The notes under the pieces were generated by a model. It worked only from the letters and a program-made list of their open reading frames with translations. It did no database searches and was not told where the DNA came from. Positions 34,646 to 46,459 of a stretch of 64,000 nucleotides of DNA are shown piece by piece (positions within the stretch are counted from its first letter, which is position 1; every line of letters starts with the position of its first letter). The DNA is from Plasmopara viticola (taxonomy: Eukaryota; Oomycota; Peronosporomycetes; Peronosporales; Peronosporaceae): the NCBI GenBank assembly GCA_001695595.3, contig MBPM02000028.1:558001-622000 (forward strand), in the 5' to 3' direction. The translations under genes were made by a program, and so were the position numbers.

Positions 34646-35967
34646 GGACGACAGTAACAAACGGGGTCTCGGTTAAGGCGCTACGACGTGAATGAAGACT
34701 GCAAATCGTAAGGTTGGTGGATCGTTGATCGAAGTGAGGATGGAGCAGATCCGGGCGGATGATGATAGGGCGTATGAAGTTTCAGAGGGAGTGGACAGGG
34801 GTGCAGGGAGGGATCACGGCGTAGTAGTGGACGAAAGCGAATACTAGTTTTCACAGGACAAACGAAAGAAAGGGCACATTGCTATACAGTGTTCGAAGAA
34901 GTAAGGTGGAACACATTAAATCAGTACAAGCACAGCGCCTGAACAAAGTACGAATGTACGAGTCACGAATCGTGTGTGCGCCGACGGTACAACAAGCTGT
35001 CGACACTTCCGTCGTCCATCCACTCGAATTATTATATATAGTAAAACTCAATTGTCGTGAGCACAGCAATATATTTGATTGCTCTTCTAATTGAAGCGGG
35101 GTAATTTCCTTACCCAATAAAACGCGTTGCGAGCATATGGTGCTCACCACCTCCTAGATGTTAGGAAAGGGATCTCGATTGAAAATTAAGAAACGTCCGG
35201 TTACACCGGACGTTACTTGATAGCTCGTGAAAAAAAAGGATAATACTATATTGCTCGACTTGCGAAGGTTTGCCCCATCTTCACAAATACGCGCACTCTT
35301 CGTCGAGACCGGGATAGTTGGTGGAGTCGCCCACCGTATAATGTGTGTAATAAATCGTTATGCTAACTAGATAAGTTCGTTGCGTGGATTGTCCACCCAT
35401 GGTGTACCCGATGCATTCTGAGCATGTTCTTGGTATTTTCGCATCTAGAATCGACACATATCGACCGTTTGATTCATCGTCGGGTCTGTGGCGATCCCAT
35501 AAGACTCTGTGGCGGAAAAGTCTCGACCTTCTGACACGTTAGGATTATCAAAGCACACTGCGGGGCCACAGACAGAACGTTTCGCCTTTCTAAGCAGCTG
35601 CTTGAGACCCCGTCACCGTAGTCACCTTAAGCAACGTACAGGGTGCCATCGTTTTGGTTGTCAGATAGCAATGGACAGCCTTGTCATCTGTCAAGTATGA
35701 GGTAGGCATTTGTATAATTATTGTAGCTCACGATGTGAGTCGCATACATTAGATCGAGTCGTCTCACACGTCTAGACCTCTATCTAGCATCTACATGGTG
35801 TGAAGTAGCATTCCGAATTCAATTCTACATTTTTATGATCCTGTACGTAGTAGTTACTCAATCGTGGATACCGATACAATAGCTGATTTATCCGTTACAA
35901 TCCAATACATACCTTGTATGGGAGCTACCAACTCGATTTAATTGTAGACTTGACCCCGGGCCATGCA
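34646..35967. other. intergenic stretch, 1.3 kb
   Basis: It contains the FYVE 5' flank and the RCC1-BTB 3' flank. A minus-strand open stretch at about 35290-35510 lacks a start and has no family I recognise. A hairpin lies at 35192-35214. No gene is supported. Confidence 0.4.
35192..35214. repeat. short hairpin
   Basis: AACGTCCGGT (35192-35201) and ACCGGACGTT (35205-35214) are exact reverse complements with a 3-base loop. It lies in intergenic DNA upstream of the FYVE gene. Confidence 0.75.
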
Positions 35968-38440
35968 TTAGCGAGCTGTCTGCTTTTGTAGCATTTGTAG
36001 GCTAATTGTATATAGTCGACGGGCGTCAAACCGTTCTGCGAAATCCTCGCATGCTTGGAGCGAGGTGACATCCAATTGCGGTAGCAGCTCCACAAGCTGC
36101 AGTTCGCACCGACTGGCCAGCACCGTTAGACCCAATAAACTAGCGCCAACATACAACTCCATCACGTCCCGAGGTGCAAGTTCCCCACTTAGCAAATCAT
36201 AACAACCTGTATAACTCCAAAGCAGTAATCGCTTGAATGCCTCGAGCGATACGCCGTCATGGTGCATATAATGAAGTGGAATTTCATGAACCGTCCGCTT
36301 TGAAACGACAGTTGGTACTGAGTTAACTCCGAGCGCGGGTTTGCCTTCGCTAAACCCACCCATAAACATTGTGCGGAAATACTCGACTTGCGCGAGTATT
36401 GCCTTGTGTGCCGGTAGCCGCTCAAACGCCTCACCGTTTGCCTCGTCCGGCATTGGCCACAGAAACACAACGTCCGCCAACTTCTCTGACAGCACCATCC
36501 TCTTTAAATCGTCTCCAAACTCTCGAGCTTCCGAACTCGCTGGTTCCAAAGCTCTCAACTGCTCTGAATGTCGAGAAGGAGGTCGTTTTAGTGCCACGCG
36601 CTCTTTGCGCCATGTATCGAGACACTGTTCGACGAGAGCGTCGCAACACACGCGATTGGCAAACTCACCGAGCGCTTTTCGCTTATGACTCGCGACGTCC
36701 AAGCGGTTTGTATACAGAAAGGTCAAAAAGGCACGAAACACGTGGACGTCCACGTCTTGGAACAGGTCCACGGTAAGCCCATCGTCTGTCTTTGTGACGT
36801 CTTCGTCGTTGAAACAACAAGAGACAAGAACGCGCAAGAGACCATTCAGGTAGCTGCTGCGTGCACTCACGACGACTTGATGCGCTTTCAAGCGTTCTTT
36901 AGTACGTCCACCAACGAGAAAGACGAGGTCAGCAAAGTCGCCACTAGCAAGCACACGATGGTAACGCAGTGAATAGTGCGCTCCTCGTGGCCGCACAGCC
37001 ACAGCACAATGGTTTGAACCAGCTCCGACGGCAACGACCGTGTTGTCTTTGAGACCAAACACGTGCTGGGGATGCACTGAGTGCTGGTATTTGCCGTTTC
37101 CAAGCACGCCAAACGCGTTCCAGCCCCACGACAGGACGGATCCGTCCCGTGTCAACGCAAACGTCGAGTGCGAGCTACAACAGGCGCGAACTACGTGAAT
37201 GCGAGGATCGTTGGCAAGCGCCTGCTGTATCCGTGGGAAAAAGTAGTGAGCTTTATGCTGAAGATCGTCAAAAGTCTCACCAGCACCATGTTGGCCGTAC
37301 TCACTGTGCCCCCACGTATAGACTTTGCCCTCGTCCGTCACGGCTACACTATGATGGCTGCCAGCCGCGACGGAAACGACGGGACGGGCTAATTTCACCT
37401 CTTCTGGACACCACGCCAGGTTTTTGCCCGTGCCTAATTGCCCCAGAACGCCAAGTCCCCACGAAAAGCAGACCCCAGAGCGGGACGAACGCTTGTCGTC
37501 ATGTAAACTCTGTGGTTCTAGAATCTTGGAACAAGCAAGCGAATGTTGCTGTCCACATGCGATATCGTCGATAAAGTAGCCGTCGAGAGCTGAAATGCGT
37601 TGAAATTCGGCCGCATTGCGTCGATTGCCAAGACCGAGCTGACCATTGTCATTGTAGCCACAACTAAAGACTGCACCGTCCTTTGTAGTCGCGAGGGAGT
37701 GGGCGAACCCAGCAGCAATGTTTGTCACAAAACGGCGGGATAACGGACCCGTGACCCGTCGTGGAGTCAAACACGGCGCGCGAACAGTCTGTACCTTGAT
37801 TATTTCTCCATCGACAACACTAGCGTCTTCATACACTTGCATGGCATCTCGTACGAGTCTAGCCATGACACTGTCTGTCTCGTGGCGACGAAAGGCGTCC
37901 CGCGGACGGAGCCGTTGACTCTCCCGTCTCTCTTCGTTGGCTAAACCCGCCAGCTCGACTGTGGCCCGGTCCGACGCGTCTGTAGCCATGACCGTCTCGT
38001 CGTCCACGACTTTCGCGACAGGGAGCAGTCCCCACATAAACACGTCACCTGACAGCGTGAGCGCCAGTGAATGGGACTCGCCACACGAGACTTTCGTGAC
38101 CAGCTGACCGGCCAGTGCCCCGCTGACGCAACGGGGCGACGGCACGGCGCTCGTCACGCCAGCCACGTCACCCAACCCGAGTTGACCTTCGCGCCCACGA
38201 CCCCACGCAAAAACTTGGCCAAACTCATTGAGGGCCAACGAGTGCCGCTCTCCAGCTGAAAAGTCGACGATCACTTCATTGCGAAGAGCGTCTACTGGAC
38301 GCTGTAGTGCATTTCATAGTTGCTTAGTCGATTGCCATGGTGAGACAAGAGACAGAACTGACCATTTCAAAGACTTCGTTGTCCGTCACATTGAGCCCCA
38401 ATTGCTGTGAGGTATTGTGGCCCCAGATAAAGAGCGCCAT
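35968..38440 (-). CDS. RCC1-repeat protein with two BTB domains
   Basis: This is a two-exon gene. Exon 1 (38440-38363, 26 codons) starts MALFIWGHNTSQQLG, a typical first RCC1 blade. A 61-bp intron (38362-38302, GTCAGT...CTACAG) precedes exon 2 (38301-35968). The protein has 803 residues. RCC1 repeats (about 1-465) show the recurring pattern AxGxxHSLAL...GxVFxWGxGxxGQLGLG. The first BTB/POZ domain is at about 480-590 (ASGDFADLVFLVGG...KAHQVVVSARSSYL), the second at about 625-735 (SEKLADVVFLWP...PAHKAILAQVEYFRTMF), followed by a BACK-like helical end. RCC1-BTB proteins commonly act as cullin-3 adaptors or signalling scaffolds; that role is inferred here. The short first exon is needed, because the second exon has no ATG near its start. 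Confidence 0.85.
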
Positions 38441-38555
38441 TACGACGCCTGGCGTCGGAAATGAGACTAATTCAAGGCTTTGACATGATTTTTGGGTAAT
38501 AAAAATATTCGGAGAGAGAATATCAACGCATTTTTGATTCCATCCTTTCGCTATT
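38441..38555. promoter_or_regulatory. bidirectional promoter region RCC1-BTB / kelch
   Basis: Only 115 bp separate two divergent start codons, so both promoters and both 5' untranslated regions must lie here or overlap the first exons. No motif is clear enough to name. Confidence 0.5.
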
Positions 38556-40762
38556 ATGGGCAAAAAGAGCGGCAAGAGTGACAAGGTAGCTGCGAAAGCT
38601 TCGCGTCAGGAAGTTAAGAAAGCTAAACAGAGTGCGAAGGGTGCGAGGAAAGACCGCAAGGCAGCAGGCACGGAAGAGGAGGACATTGAGCTCATCTTGC
38701 AAGAATTCCGTAAGAAGGACGCTGAGCGGACCCAAGTGACGATCGAAGCCGTGCCGCAGCCATCACCTCGAGCTAATTTTACACTCTCGGCGCTACCTTC
38801 AGGCGACATGTTACTGTTTGGTGGCGAGTACTACAACGGGGACGTCAACGCGTGTTACAACGACGTTTTCAAGTGGAATCTCGACGCGAAACCTTCGGAC
38901 GACCTGCTCGACGGCGAGGCCATCGTACTTAAGGAGACCACTCCAGTGCCTGCGTGGAAAAGCCTGAGCTCTCCGAATACCCCTCCTCCACGATGTAGCC
39001 ATCAAGCGGCAGTCTATCGCGACCATTTGTACGTGTTTGGCGGCGAATTTGCCACAGCGGACCAGTTTCATCACTACCGCGATTTGTGGCGATTGCATCT
39101 CAAGACGAATGCGTGGGAAGAGCTCGACGTGAAAGGAGGACCGTCACCTCGAAGTGGCCATCGCATGGTGGTCTGGCGAAACTTTTTGATCGTCTTTGGC
39201 GGGTTTTACGAAGCCGCGCGCGAGACAAGATGGTTCAACGACCTCTACCTCTTTAATCTGGCCGAGCTCAAGTGGCAAAAAATTGCGTATGCACCTCATC
39301 GACAAGTCCCCGCTGAACGAAGTGGCTGTCAACTCGCCGTTCATCCGTCCAAAGATCTCGTCTTTCTCTACGGTGGGTATGCAAAAATCAAAAAGACGGG
39401 CGAAAAAGCAGAAGGAAAGATCTATGCAGATCTCTGGGTTTTAAACTTGACGCCAGTGTTGAAACGACAGTCCCCGACGTGGGAGAAACTCTCGCGGAAA
39501 GGGCAAGCACCGAGTCCACGAGGGGGGGCTACCGTGGCGGTGCACAAGCAGCGCTTTATTCTGTTTGGGGGTGTCTTTGACGAAGAGATGCGACGTCATA
39601 CCATACAGTCTACGTTCTATAACGATCTCTTTGTCTACGATATGGATCGACGTCGTTGGTTTGAGTTTAAAGTACGTGGTAAAAAGATGGATGGGAAACG
39701 TCGACGTAAGAAAAAAGACAAGATGGTGGAGGGTGGGAACAGTGGCAGTGAAGACGAAGAGGTTGAAGATTTTGAGGCCATGTTGGAGAGACAATTTGGG
39801 TATGTGGATGATGAGGGGAATATCGTGTATATTGAAGACGCCCATGAAGAGACGAAGGAAGATAAGGATGAAGAGCAGCATTTTAAAGAAGAGAAAGAAG
39901 AAGAGAAAGAAGCGGAAACAGCGTGTATTGTAAACGAGGAGACTAAATTGGAGGAAATCGACGAGGTGGTGGCTCCAGCCCCTTGTCCGCGCATTAACCC
40001 AGCCTTGATGATTCGTGGAAGTACGCTCTACGTGTATGGCGGTGTCGTTGAAGACGGTGATCGAGAGATTACACTGGACGATTGTTGGTCGCTGGATCTA
40101 AAGCGACTCGATGAGTGGAAACAGGTACTGCCTGGCACCATGTCGTTGCAGGTTTGGAAGGGGGAAGTGAGCGAGACGGAGGAATCTTCCGACGAAGATG
40201 AGGACGATGACGAGATTAGTGAGGACGAGGACGAGGAAGTGAGTGGTGAGAAGGAAAAGGAGAGAGTTGTGAAACGAGCAATGGCCCTGTTGAATCAGGA
40301 CGAGCAAGACGACGCCACGGAGAAGCCAGTCAAAAGAGACAAGAAGCACACGACGAAGAAGCAAAGCCATCGCAAATCTCTTCGTATCGAGATGGAAAAG
40401 TTGCAAGACGAATTAAATCTCGACGATGTTGCACGCACGCCGCAAATGGGTGAGAACCTGCGGGACTTTTTTGCACGGACTGACGCGACGTGGACGCGAG
40501 AAGTCATGTACCGTCCGAGTACGATGGAACATGAGCTCAACATGAAAGAGATCAAACGAGAAGGCTTTTTGCTCGCGGAAGCTCGTTACAAGGAGTTGTT
40601 GCCAGGTACGGATGAGAGATGTGAAAGTTGTTGTTGGTTCTAATGTGGTACTTGTGTATTTTAGTGCTGGAACGTTTAAACGCGTTGGAGCTTGAGCAAC
40701 GCGAAGCGGAAGAGTTGCATGCCTTGAAAAAGGGAAAAAGCAAAGACAAAAGTCGACGTTGA
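38556..40762 (+). CDS. KLHDC4: kelch-repeat protein, KLHDC4-like
   Basis: This is a two-exon gene: exon 1 38556-40605, a 59-bp intron 40606-40664 (GTACGG...TTTTAG), exon 2 40665-40762, giving 715 residues. Without splicing the frame ends at 40643 with an unrelated tail; splicing restores a charged C-terminus (VLERLNALELEQREAEEL...KSRR). N-terminal basic region: GKKSGKSDKVAAK. Kelch repeats from about residue 70 show paired glycines and the aromatic pattern (LLFGGEYYNG, LYVFGGEF, LIVFGGFYEA, FLYGGYAKIKK, FILFGGVFDEE). A long acidic stretch interrupts the propeller before a last repeat (LYVYGGVVEDGDREI). The order matches the KLHDC4 family, whose biochemical role is not well known. It is probably cytosolic or nuclear. 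Confidence 0.85.
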
Positions 40763-40821
40763 GAGCGCTTACTAGTCGTAGGACTGAATTCTGTGTCTTT
40801 TGATTCAACAAGTACGCGCGA

Positions 40822-41761
40822 TTACGAAAAGAAGCGGGTAAAGAGACTTTTAGCAGGTTCGGGATGCAAAAACTTCATGTCGCGGGCCTCTCCTAAGAAA
40901 CGGGCGACCGCGTCTTCAAAGGCCAGTGCGGCCTTTTCGCCTTTGGCAGTGATGACGGGTTGGCCTAGATTTGATGACGTCAACACGTGGGGACTCTCTG
41001 GGATGACGCCAACGACGGGTAACCCAAGCATCTCTTCGATGTCATTGACGGATAAACAATCGTCCTTTTGGACCCGACGCGCATTGTAGCGATTGATCAA
41101 CAAGCGCTGCTTTACGGGTTCTCGGCCTTCCTGGGCCCGCAAGGACTTGCTGGCAATGAACCCAATCATCTTGTCGGAATCTCGACAGCTCGAGATCTCG
41201 GGATTGGTCACGAGCAGCGCATCGTCGGCAAAGTACATGGCATGGCGTGCCCCCGACTCGATCCCAGCGGGTGAATCGCAGAGAATGTAGTCAAACTGCG
41301 GCTTTAATTCGTCCAGGACTTCTGCGACTCCGTCTTCAGTCAGCGCGTCCTTATCCCGAGTTTGACTCGCGGCCAAGAGCGACAAGCAGTCGAGCCGCTT
41401 GTCTTTGATCAACGCTTGCGTCAAGCGGCAATGCTTTTCAATCACGTGGATAAAGTCAAAGATGACACGGCGTTCACAACCCTTTATAAATTTATACATG
41501 TAAGAAAGACGATAGGATTTTCTTTGGCGAATGAGGTCGTACCAGATGGAGATCGAGGTTTCGGAGGCCAATGTCAAAGTCGATTAAACACGTGCGAAGC
41601 CCGCGTTGCGCCAGTCCGTAGCCGATTGAGGCAGTGACGGTCGTTTTGCCGACACCACCTTTCCCAGATGTGATGACGACCACGCGGCCTGATTGTTTAG
41701 AGAGCGCATTGGTCGAGAACGCCGCCGTTCGAGAGCGCACCACTTTTATAAAGCTTGGCAT
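40822..41761 (-). CDS. minD: MinD-type ATPase with mitochondrial-type presequence
   Basis: This is a two-exon gene: exon 1 41761-41543, a 61-bp intron 41542-41482 (GTACGA...ATAAAG), exon 2 41481-40822, giving 292 residues. The junction reads [18 protein letters not shown], matching the bacterial MinD junction LRNLDLxxGCERR. The deviant Walker [10 protein letters not shown] is at about 33-41, with the signature Lys34 and Lys39. Other MinD blocks are [29 protein letters not shown] and [12 protein letters not shown]. The C-terminus KSLFTRFFS resembles the amphipathic membrane-targeting helix. The first about 25 residues ([20 protein letters not shown]) are basic and hydroxylated, typical of a mitochondrial presequence, and absent from bacterial MinD. 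Oomycetes lack plastids, so a role in placing mitochondrial FtsZ is the natural inference. No MinC or MinE is in this window. Confidence 0.88.
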
Positions 41762-41884
41762 ACCGGTATTTGATAAAGTTTCGCGACGCCAGTGGAGTAC
41801 TACCCGTCAGTAGTACCTTGTTAGTATTAACTACGCTACTATTACTACATACCAGATCGTCATGTGGTTAGAGAAGTAGTATTT

Positions 41885-43667
41885 CTATCTAATGATTTCA
41901 GTCTTAATCTTCTTTGTGGCCGAGCCGTTGCTAGATTCTATACTACTACTATCTTGCTCGTTCACAACGTCCCTCGCTGTAGCTCCAAGTGGCAGAATCT
42001 CTAAAATCTTGATCCCCGAGAGTAAATATCCGCTACAAGCGCTCATGGTCATTTCTGGATGAGTGCGACCCGGGAGCACCTGATTCTCGCGCGTCCACGT
42101 TTCATTCAACTGCAAATCAATCATTGCTTCCATCTTCTGCAGCGTGGCGAACGTCCGAGTCAATGGCTGTCATTAAAACTCGAAAATTAGTCCATTTATC
42201 CAGCATTCGTACGCGTCATAATCACTGCAAGACTCACCTCGAGGAACTCAGAGTAGACTACAAACGGTTTCGAGCGACCAAGGTATGGCAACAGGGCCAT
42301 CAAAACTTCTTCGGGGTCATAATTCGCGGCAATCACGAGACTATCCGATTTCTCGCGAACCCACTCGCGAATTGTCGATGGATTCTGACGAAGTAGCTTT
42401 GTTTGCTCACGAAGAGCTTTCTTTTGAGCAAAACGCTTTTGCTCCTCTGGTGTAAATTTCTTGGCCCGTTCCGCAGCAAGACGCTGTCGTTCCTCGTGCG
42501 TCAAACCATCTCGAGCCATCTGCGTGGGTTCCACCACCTCGTTTTCGTGCTATCAAAAAATAGTAATCAGTTCGACGAATCGAGCCAATCATAAAGTAGT
42601 AGTCATACCATCTCGAGCATCCGCACTTGATTAAATGGCATGTAATGGATGGATTCCAACGTCGGCTTATCTGTCAATTATGGCCCTTGAGTGTGGATAA
42701 AATCCATTAAAGCTGAAAAAGTCGTACCAAAGTTAAAACGACGCAAAATATCGGCTGCTGGCTGCTGACCCTCGTACGGACAGATAATGCGTCCAGAACC
42801 TCCTTGACGCTCAGCAATGGCACCAGCTACTAGACCCATGCAAGTGTCTACAACGAGCACTTGCCCACCGGCAAAGATGTTGGCGTAAACGAGAATCTGT
42901 CCGAGCGAATCCTCCCGTAAATTGCAGATTTTTGTTGGATTTTTCAGCCGATACGTGCGGCAAAGAGACTCAGCAGTGCAGCGCAAAAACCGCACTCGAG
43001 GCATGTATTTTTTTTGCTTCTTCTTGAGGTACTTTTGCTTTGAGAATTCAGTCTTGGTCTCCCACGTGGAGCTGTTTTCCACTAACTTTTGGATAATTTC
43101 TTGCCCGGATGCTCCCTTTTCACGTAATTCGCCAATGTCCGTCTGTTTTAACGTTTGTGCCGAATTCGTATCTGCGTAGTGCCGGTTATCTCCATCTGGA
43201 TTAAATCCTTCCCCAATTTCTAAACAAGAATATATCATTATGATATCTTACCAATAATTGATTCACAATAGTATTAGTCGTACCTGGAGCCACTGGATCA
43301 GGAAATAGTCCACCCGTCACCTTTACGAGCTTCTTGTTCTGTTCCTCAAAGATGGCACTGCTCACAATAGTAATTAAAAAATATTTGAACCAACCTTCAT
43401 GTACCCACCAAATTTACCCATAATACGAGCCAATAACTGGTTTCAAGCTTGCTACTTTTTTTCCAACGCGAATGGACCTGAGGTGTCATAGGCACGGAAA
43501 ATATGAAAAAGACTGGTGGGCGATTGAGAGTCACTAATGACGTACTCTCCCTTTGCAATGGCCTGGAAGAACATTCGGCCATCACTCGTTTGACAAATCA
43601 CCGTGTCGCCTTCATAAATGGTATGAGGCAAGCGAGGCGTGTATGGCGACGACGACGGAGTTGCCAT
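41885..43667 (-). CDS. TRM6: tRNA m1A58 methyltransferase non-catalytic subunit TRM6, frame broken twice
   Basis: This is a five-exon gene: 43667-43418, 43357-43284, 43219-42609, 42549-42238, 42166-41885, with introns of 59-71 bp, all GT-AG. The product would be about 509 residues. It matches the Trm6/Gcd10 family: IYEGDTVICQTSDGR near the start, TDIGELREKGASGQEII, the TxFSKQKYLKKKQKKY region, LREDSLGQILVYANI, VLVVDTCMGLVAGAIAER, and at the end LSETW-like LNETWTRENQVLPGRTHPEM followed by SGYLLSGIK. Two lesions are present as read: one base missing in a run of seven A on the minus strand (43456-43462), just before the conserved VASLKPVIGSYYG, and an in-frame TAA at 42680-42678 after FIHTQGP, beyond which the same frame continues with good similarity. 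TRM6 pairs with catalytic TRM61 to modify A58 of tRNA. It is either sequence error or a young pseudogene. Confidence 0.8.
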
Positions 43668-46219
43668 GACGAGCAATGGTGAGCACGCACCAATCGCGAT
43701 AGAAACCAATCAGAGAGCGACTAGATAGAGTAGCCAATCCCAATCCGTGTCCCTTAAAATGTAGTACCAGTAGTAGTAAGAGCTAAGAATGCTTCTTTAT
43801 TTCGTAATACTTTAATAGCTTACTGTAGTGATACAAAGTTCCTGTAGTACATACAAATTTATAATTGTCTTACACGCAGTGCTTCCTTCGCATTGCTAAT
43901 TGAAAGTCGTCTATGGCCATCATTTGTTATCTTGAGTAGCGTGGAAGTAGGAAGTCTTACAAAATTCTGTCCCTTTCGAGCCATGTTAATATCTTTTTGA
44001 CCGAATCTCATTCGGTCAAAAAGACCAACAAATTTAGCACGACCTTACGGCGGCTATGCAAGTGTTATTAGCCGTGCGCTTAGGATTTTACTCGACGTCG
44101 TCAGAAGCTTGACGACTCAAGGGTGGTTTGCACCTTGTATGGGGATACCCTTGCACTATCAGCATTACAATTCAGTTACAGAATCAATTCTAAATTGAGT
44201 GAGCTTTCGGGGTATAGATTCAGTACCTCGGACTAGATACTTTCGGCGTGATCAAGCTTGAGACTACATCAATTTGCGGTGAAGGCTGAGCTGTTCTGTC
44301 ACAGCATCGATTAAATTGATCCCCCCTCCACCGTAATGGTTTCACGTGATAAAGACTTGAAACCCGTGCCACCTTGTGTATCACGTACATCGATTAATTA
44401 GTCGAGAGAATACAAATGAAATGACAAGCTTTCACAAGTTGAGGCTCAAAATTTATGCCTCCGTGTGTGCTCGGTCAAGCTGTGTCAACGAATAAACCTC
44501 TCGTCAATGCAAGGGCGCTATTGGCAAGCTTCCTGGTGCGAATGTGCTGTTAGTAGTACGATAGTCTGGGTTCCGTGCACGGCCTGCAGGAGAAAACGGG
44601 CTTTGTGGTCGACTAAGCGACATAACTCACTTGAAACTGTGTCGGAACAGCAACGCTGTCTTCAACAATTATCTCAGATGTAAACCCCGTTTTGATTACT
44701 CCTAGAAAAGGTATTTATATGGTGCATGACACTAGGCTGGACTTTTTTACAATGAGGCGCTGGCGAGATTGAGTGCCTCATTAAAGACGTGTCGTGCAAT
44801 GTACGCGTAGGCGATTGAAGAGTAGACTTTCATTTCTTAAGCTTGCAGTGAATAATGCATTTCATGTCTTTCACCGCTTAAGACTATGGGCTAGTCAACC
44901 CTCGCAATTTGTGAATGCCACCACATTACCGACCATCAATTGAGTCGGAGCCTAAATTTGGGCACGGAGTGCCACTATCTCTATCTTAGGGGATGCACTT
45001 CAAATGACTTATTTTTGAAGTGATGCGATCACGCGTTCGAGGCTCAGAAATTAATTAATCAAGGCCTATAAATTTAAAAAACTGCGGCATCCAGTGCATA
45101 CATTGCAAAATAGAGATCGTCGGTCTTAAGGCTCAACATGCATTTACAAATGAACGAAAACCTAAGACTGGGCCCGCTCCACTCTCAGCCTTCTAAAGTG
45201 CAGGTAAAGACAATAGGCTAGACAAACTGAAATGAATTTAGGATGCGGCACATTCTCGATCCAGTTCGTCTCTTTGAGATTTTAAATGGCCATTATTTGC
45301 AGAGCCCCGAAAATTGATATTGTACACTTGCTAACTCGAGTCCTATCTCAAATGATTCAGGTGGCGCCTTTCAAAGCAAGTTTTGCTGCTTTATCCACGG
45401 CAAGCAAATACACTTAACCCTTGCATGCCACAAAAAGTCCGACGAAGTGGACTTTCCTTTTGTACAAAAGTCACAAAGAAGCTAAGCCATTAATACCAGG
45501 AACTTGCTGGTCACAAGTAGCAAACTATTGGAAAAGATCTAAAGTGGAAAAGATGCTAAGTCCCCATGTTAAATGTGCGGAGGCAAACTTGTGAAAATGA
45601 TCTGAGTCCTCATTTTAATTGTATGATCAATGCAATCCATGAAACTCTGACCTGAAAATTTGACAGCTCTTAAAAAGATCATATCAGTTAATTGCTGCTC
45701 GCTACGCTTGAGCTTTTCTCTGTTTCGAGTTTTAGTAGACTCATGCTCGTCGAATAGCCAACGCGAATCTGCAGTCGACTAAACCTTATTGACTGAAGCT
45801 TAGACAAAATTTGGTTTTTTAATTCGACTCGCTACTAAATGAATTAAGACGTCTCTAGAGTCGAAAAAGACCTGGCTTAAATTCTAAAGATCTCGACAGC
45901 ACACGGGCTTGTTCTCGATATGGACGAGTAGGACGTGTTGTTGGGAATGCTGTTGCTGAATTAGTTAAGTCTTGAATTGACGAAAGGGACCAAGGCCGTA
46001 GAAGCCAAGCCCACTCCGCGCAACACAGCTCCACTAGTATTTCTGACTCTTACTGCCTTTGTTGCTTTAAGGAATGAGATTTTTAACTGACACGCTTACT
46101 AAGTATCGAAAGTACAGTGTCTTTTCAGATGCAGAATTGACAGCGTCTTGAAGACTGTCTTAGCGTGTCGATAAGTCTCGCTGGTATTGACCCTGTGCCG
46201 CCTAGAATTAAGCTCAATA
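43668..46219. other. gene-poor stretch, 2.5 kb
   Basis: No gene was recognised. A strong hairpin lies at 43992-44024. The first 60 bp are the 5' flank of TRM6. The rest is AT-rich with short frames only. Confidence 0.45.
43992..44024. repeat. perfect 15-bp hairpin
   Basis: TCTTTTTGACCGAAT (43992-44006) and its exact reverse complement (44010-44024) flank a 3-base loop CTC. It lies in a gene desert without an adjacent gene on either side within 300 bp. Confidence 0.85.
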
Positions 46220-46459
46220 TTAAATACCATTTTTTTGGCCTATTGTAAAAAGCATTAAGTAATCCTTTGTGCGAGTTGCGCCCGTACACAGTCCGTCTAT
46301 GAAGACGATAACTGCGACCACCTCAAGAAAACGAATTCTGTCAATTGCAGCCAGAAAAGGTCGTAGCTCCTGTACGATGTCCACCGCTATTTTCTTGCTT
46401 TGCCTGGAAGCAAGGATGCGTGACCTCACACAGTACTCACAATCGGGCGGCGAATACAA
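46220..46459 (-). mobile_element. possible Gypsy gag relic
   Basis: A minus-strand frame contains ELRPFLAAIDRIRFLE followed by VIVFIDGLCTGATRTKDYL. This recalls the oomycete Gypsy gag pattern VxVFMxGLxxGxxRTxxF. The reading is short and degenerate, and no other part of an element is visible nearby. Confidence 0.35.
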
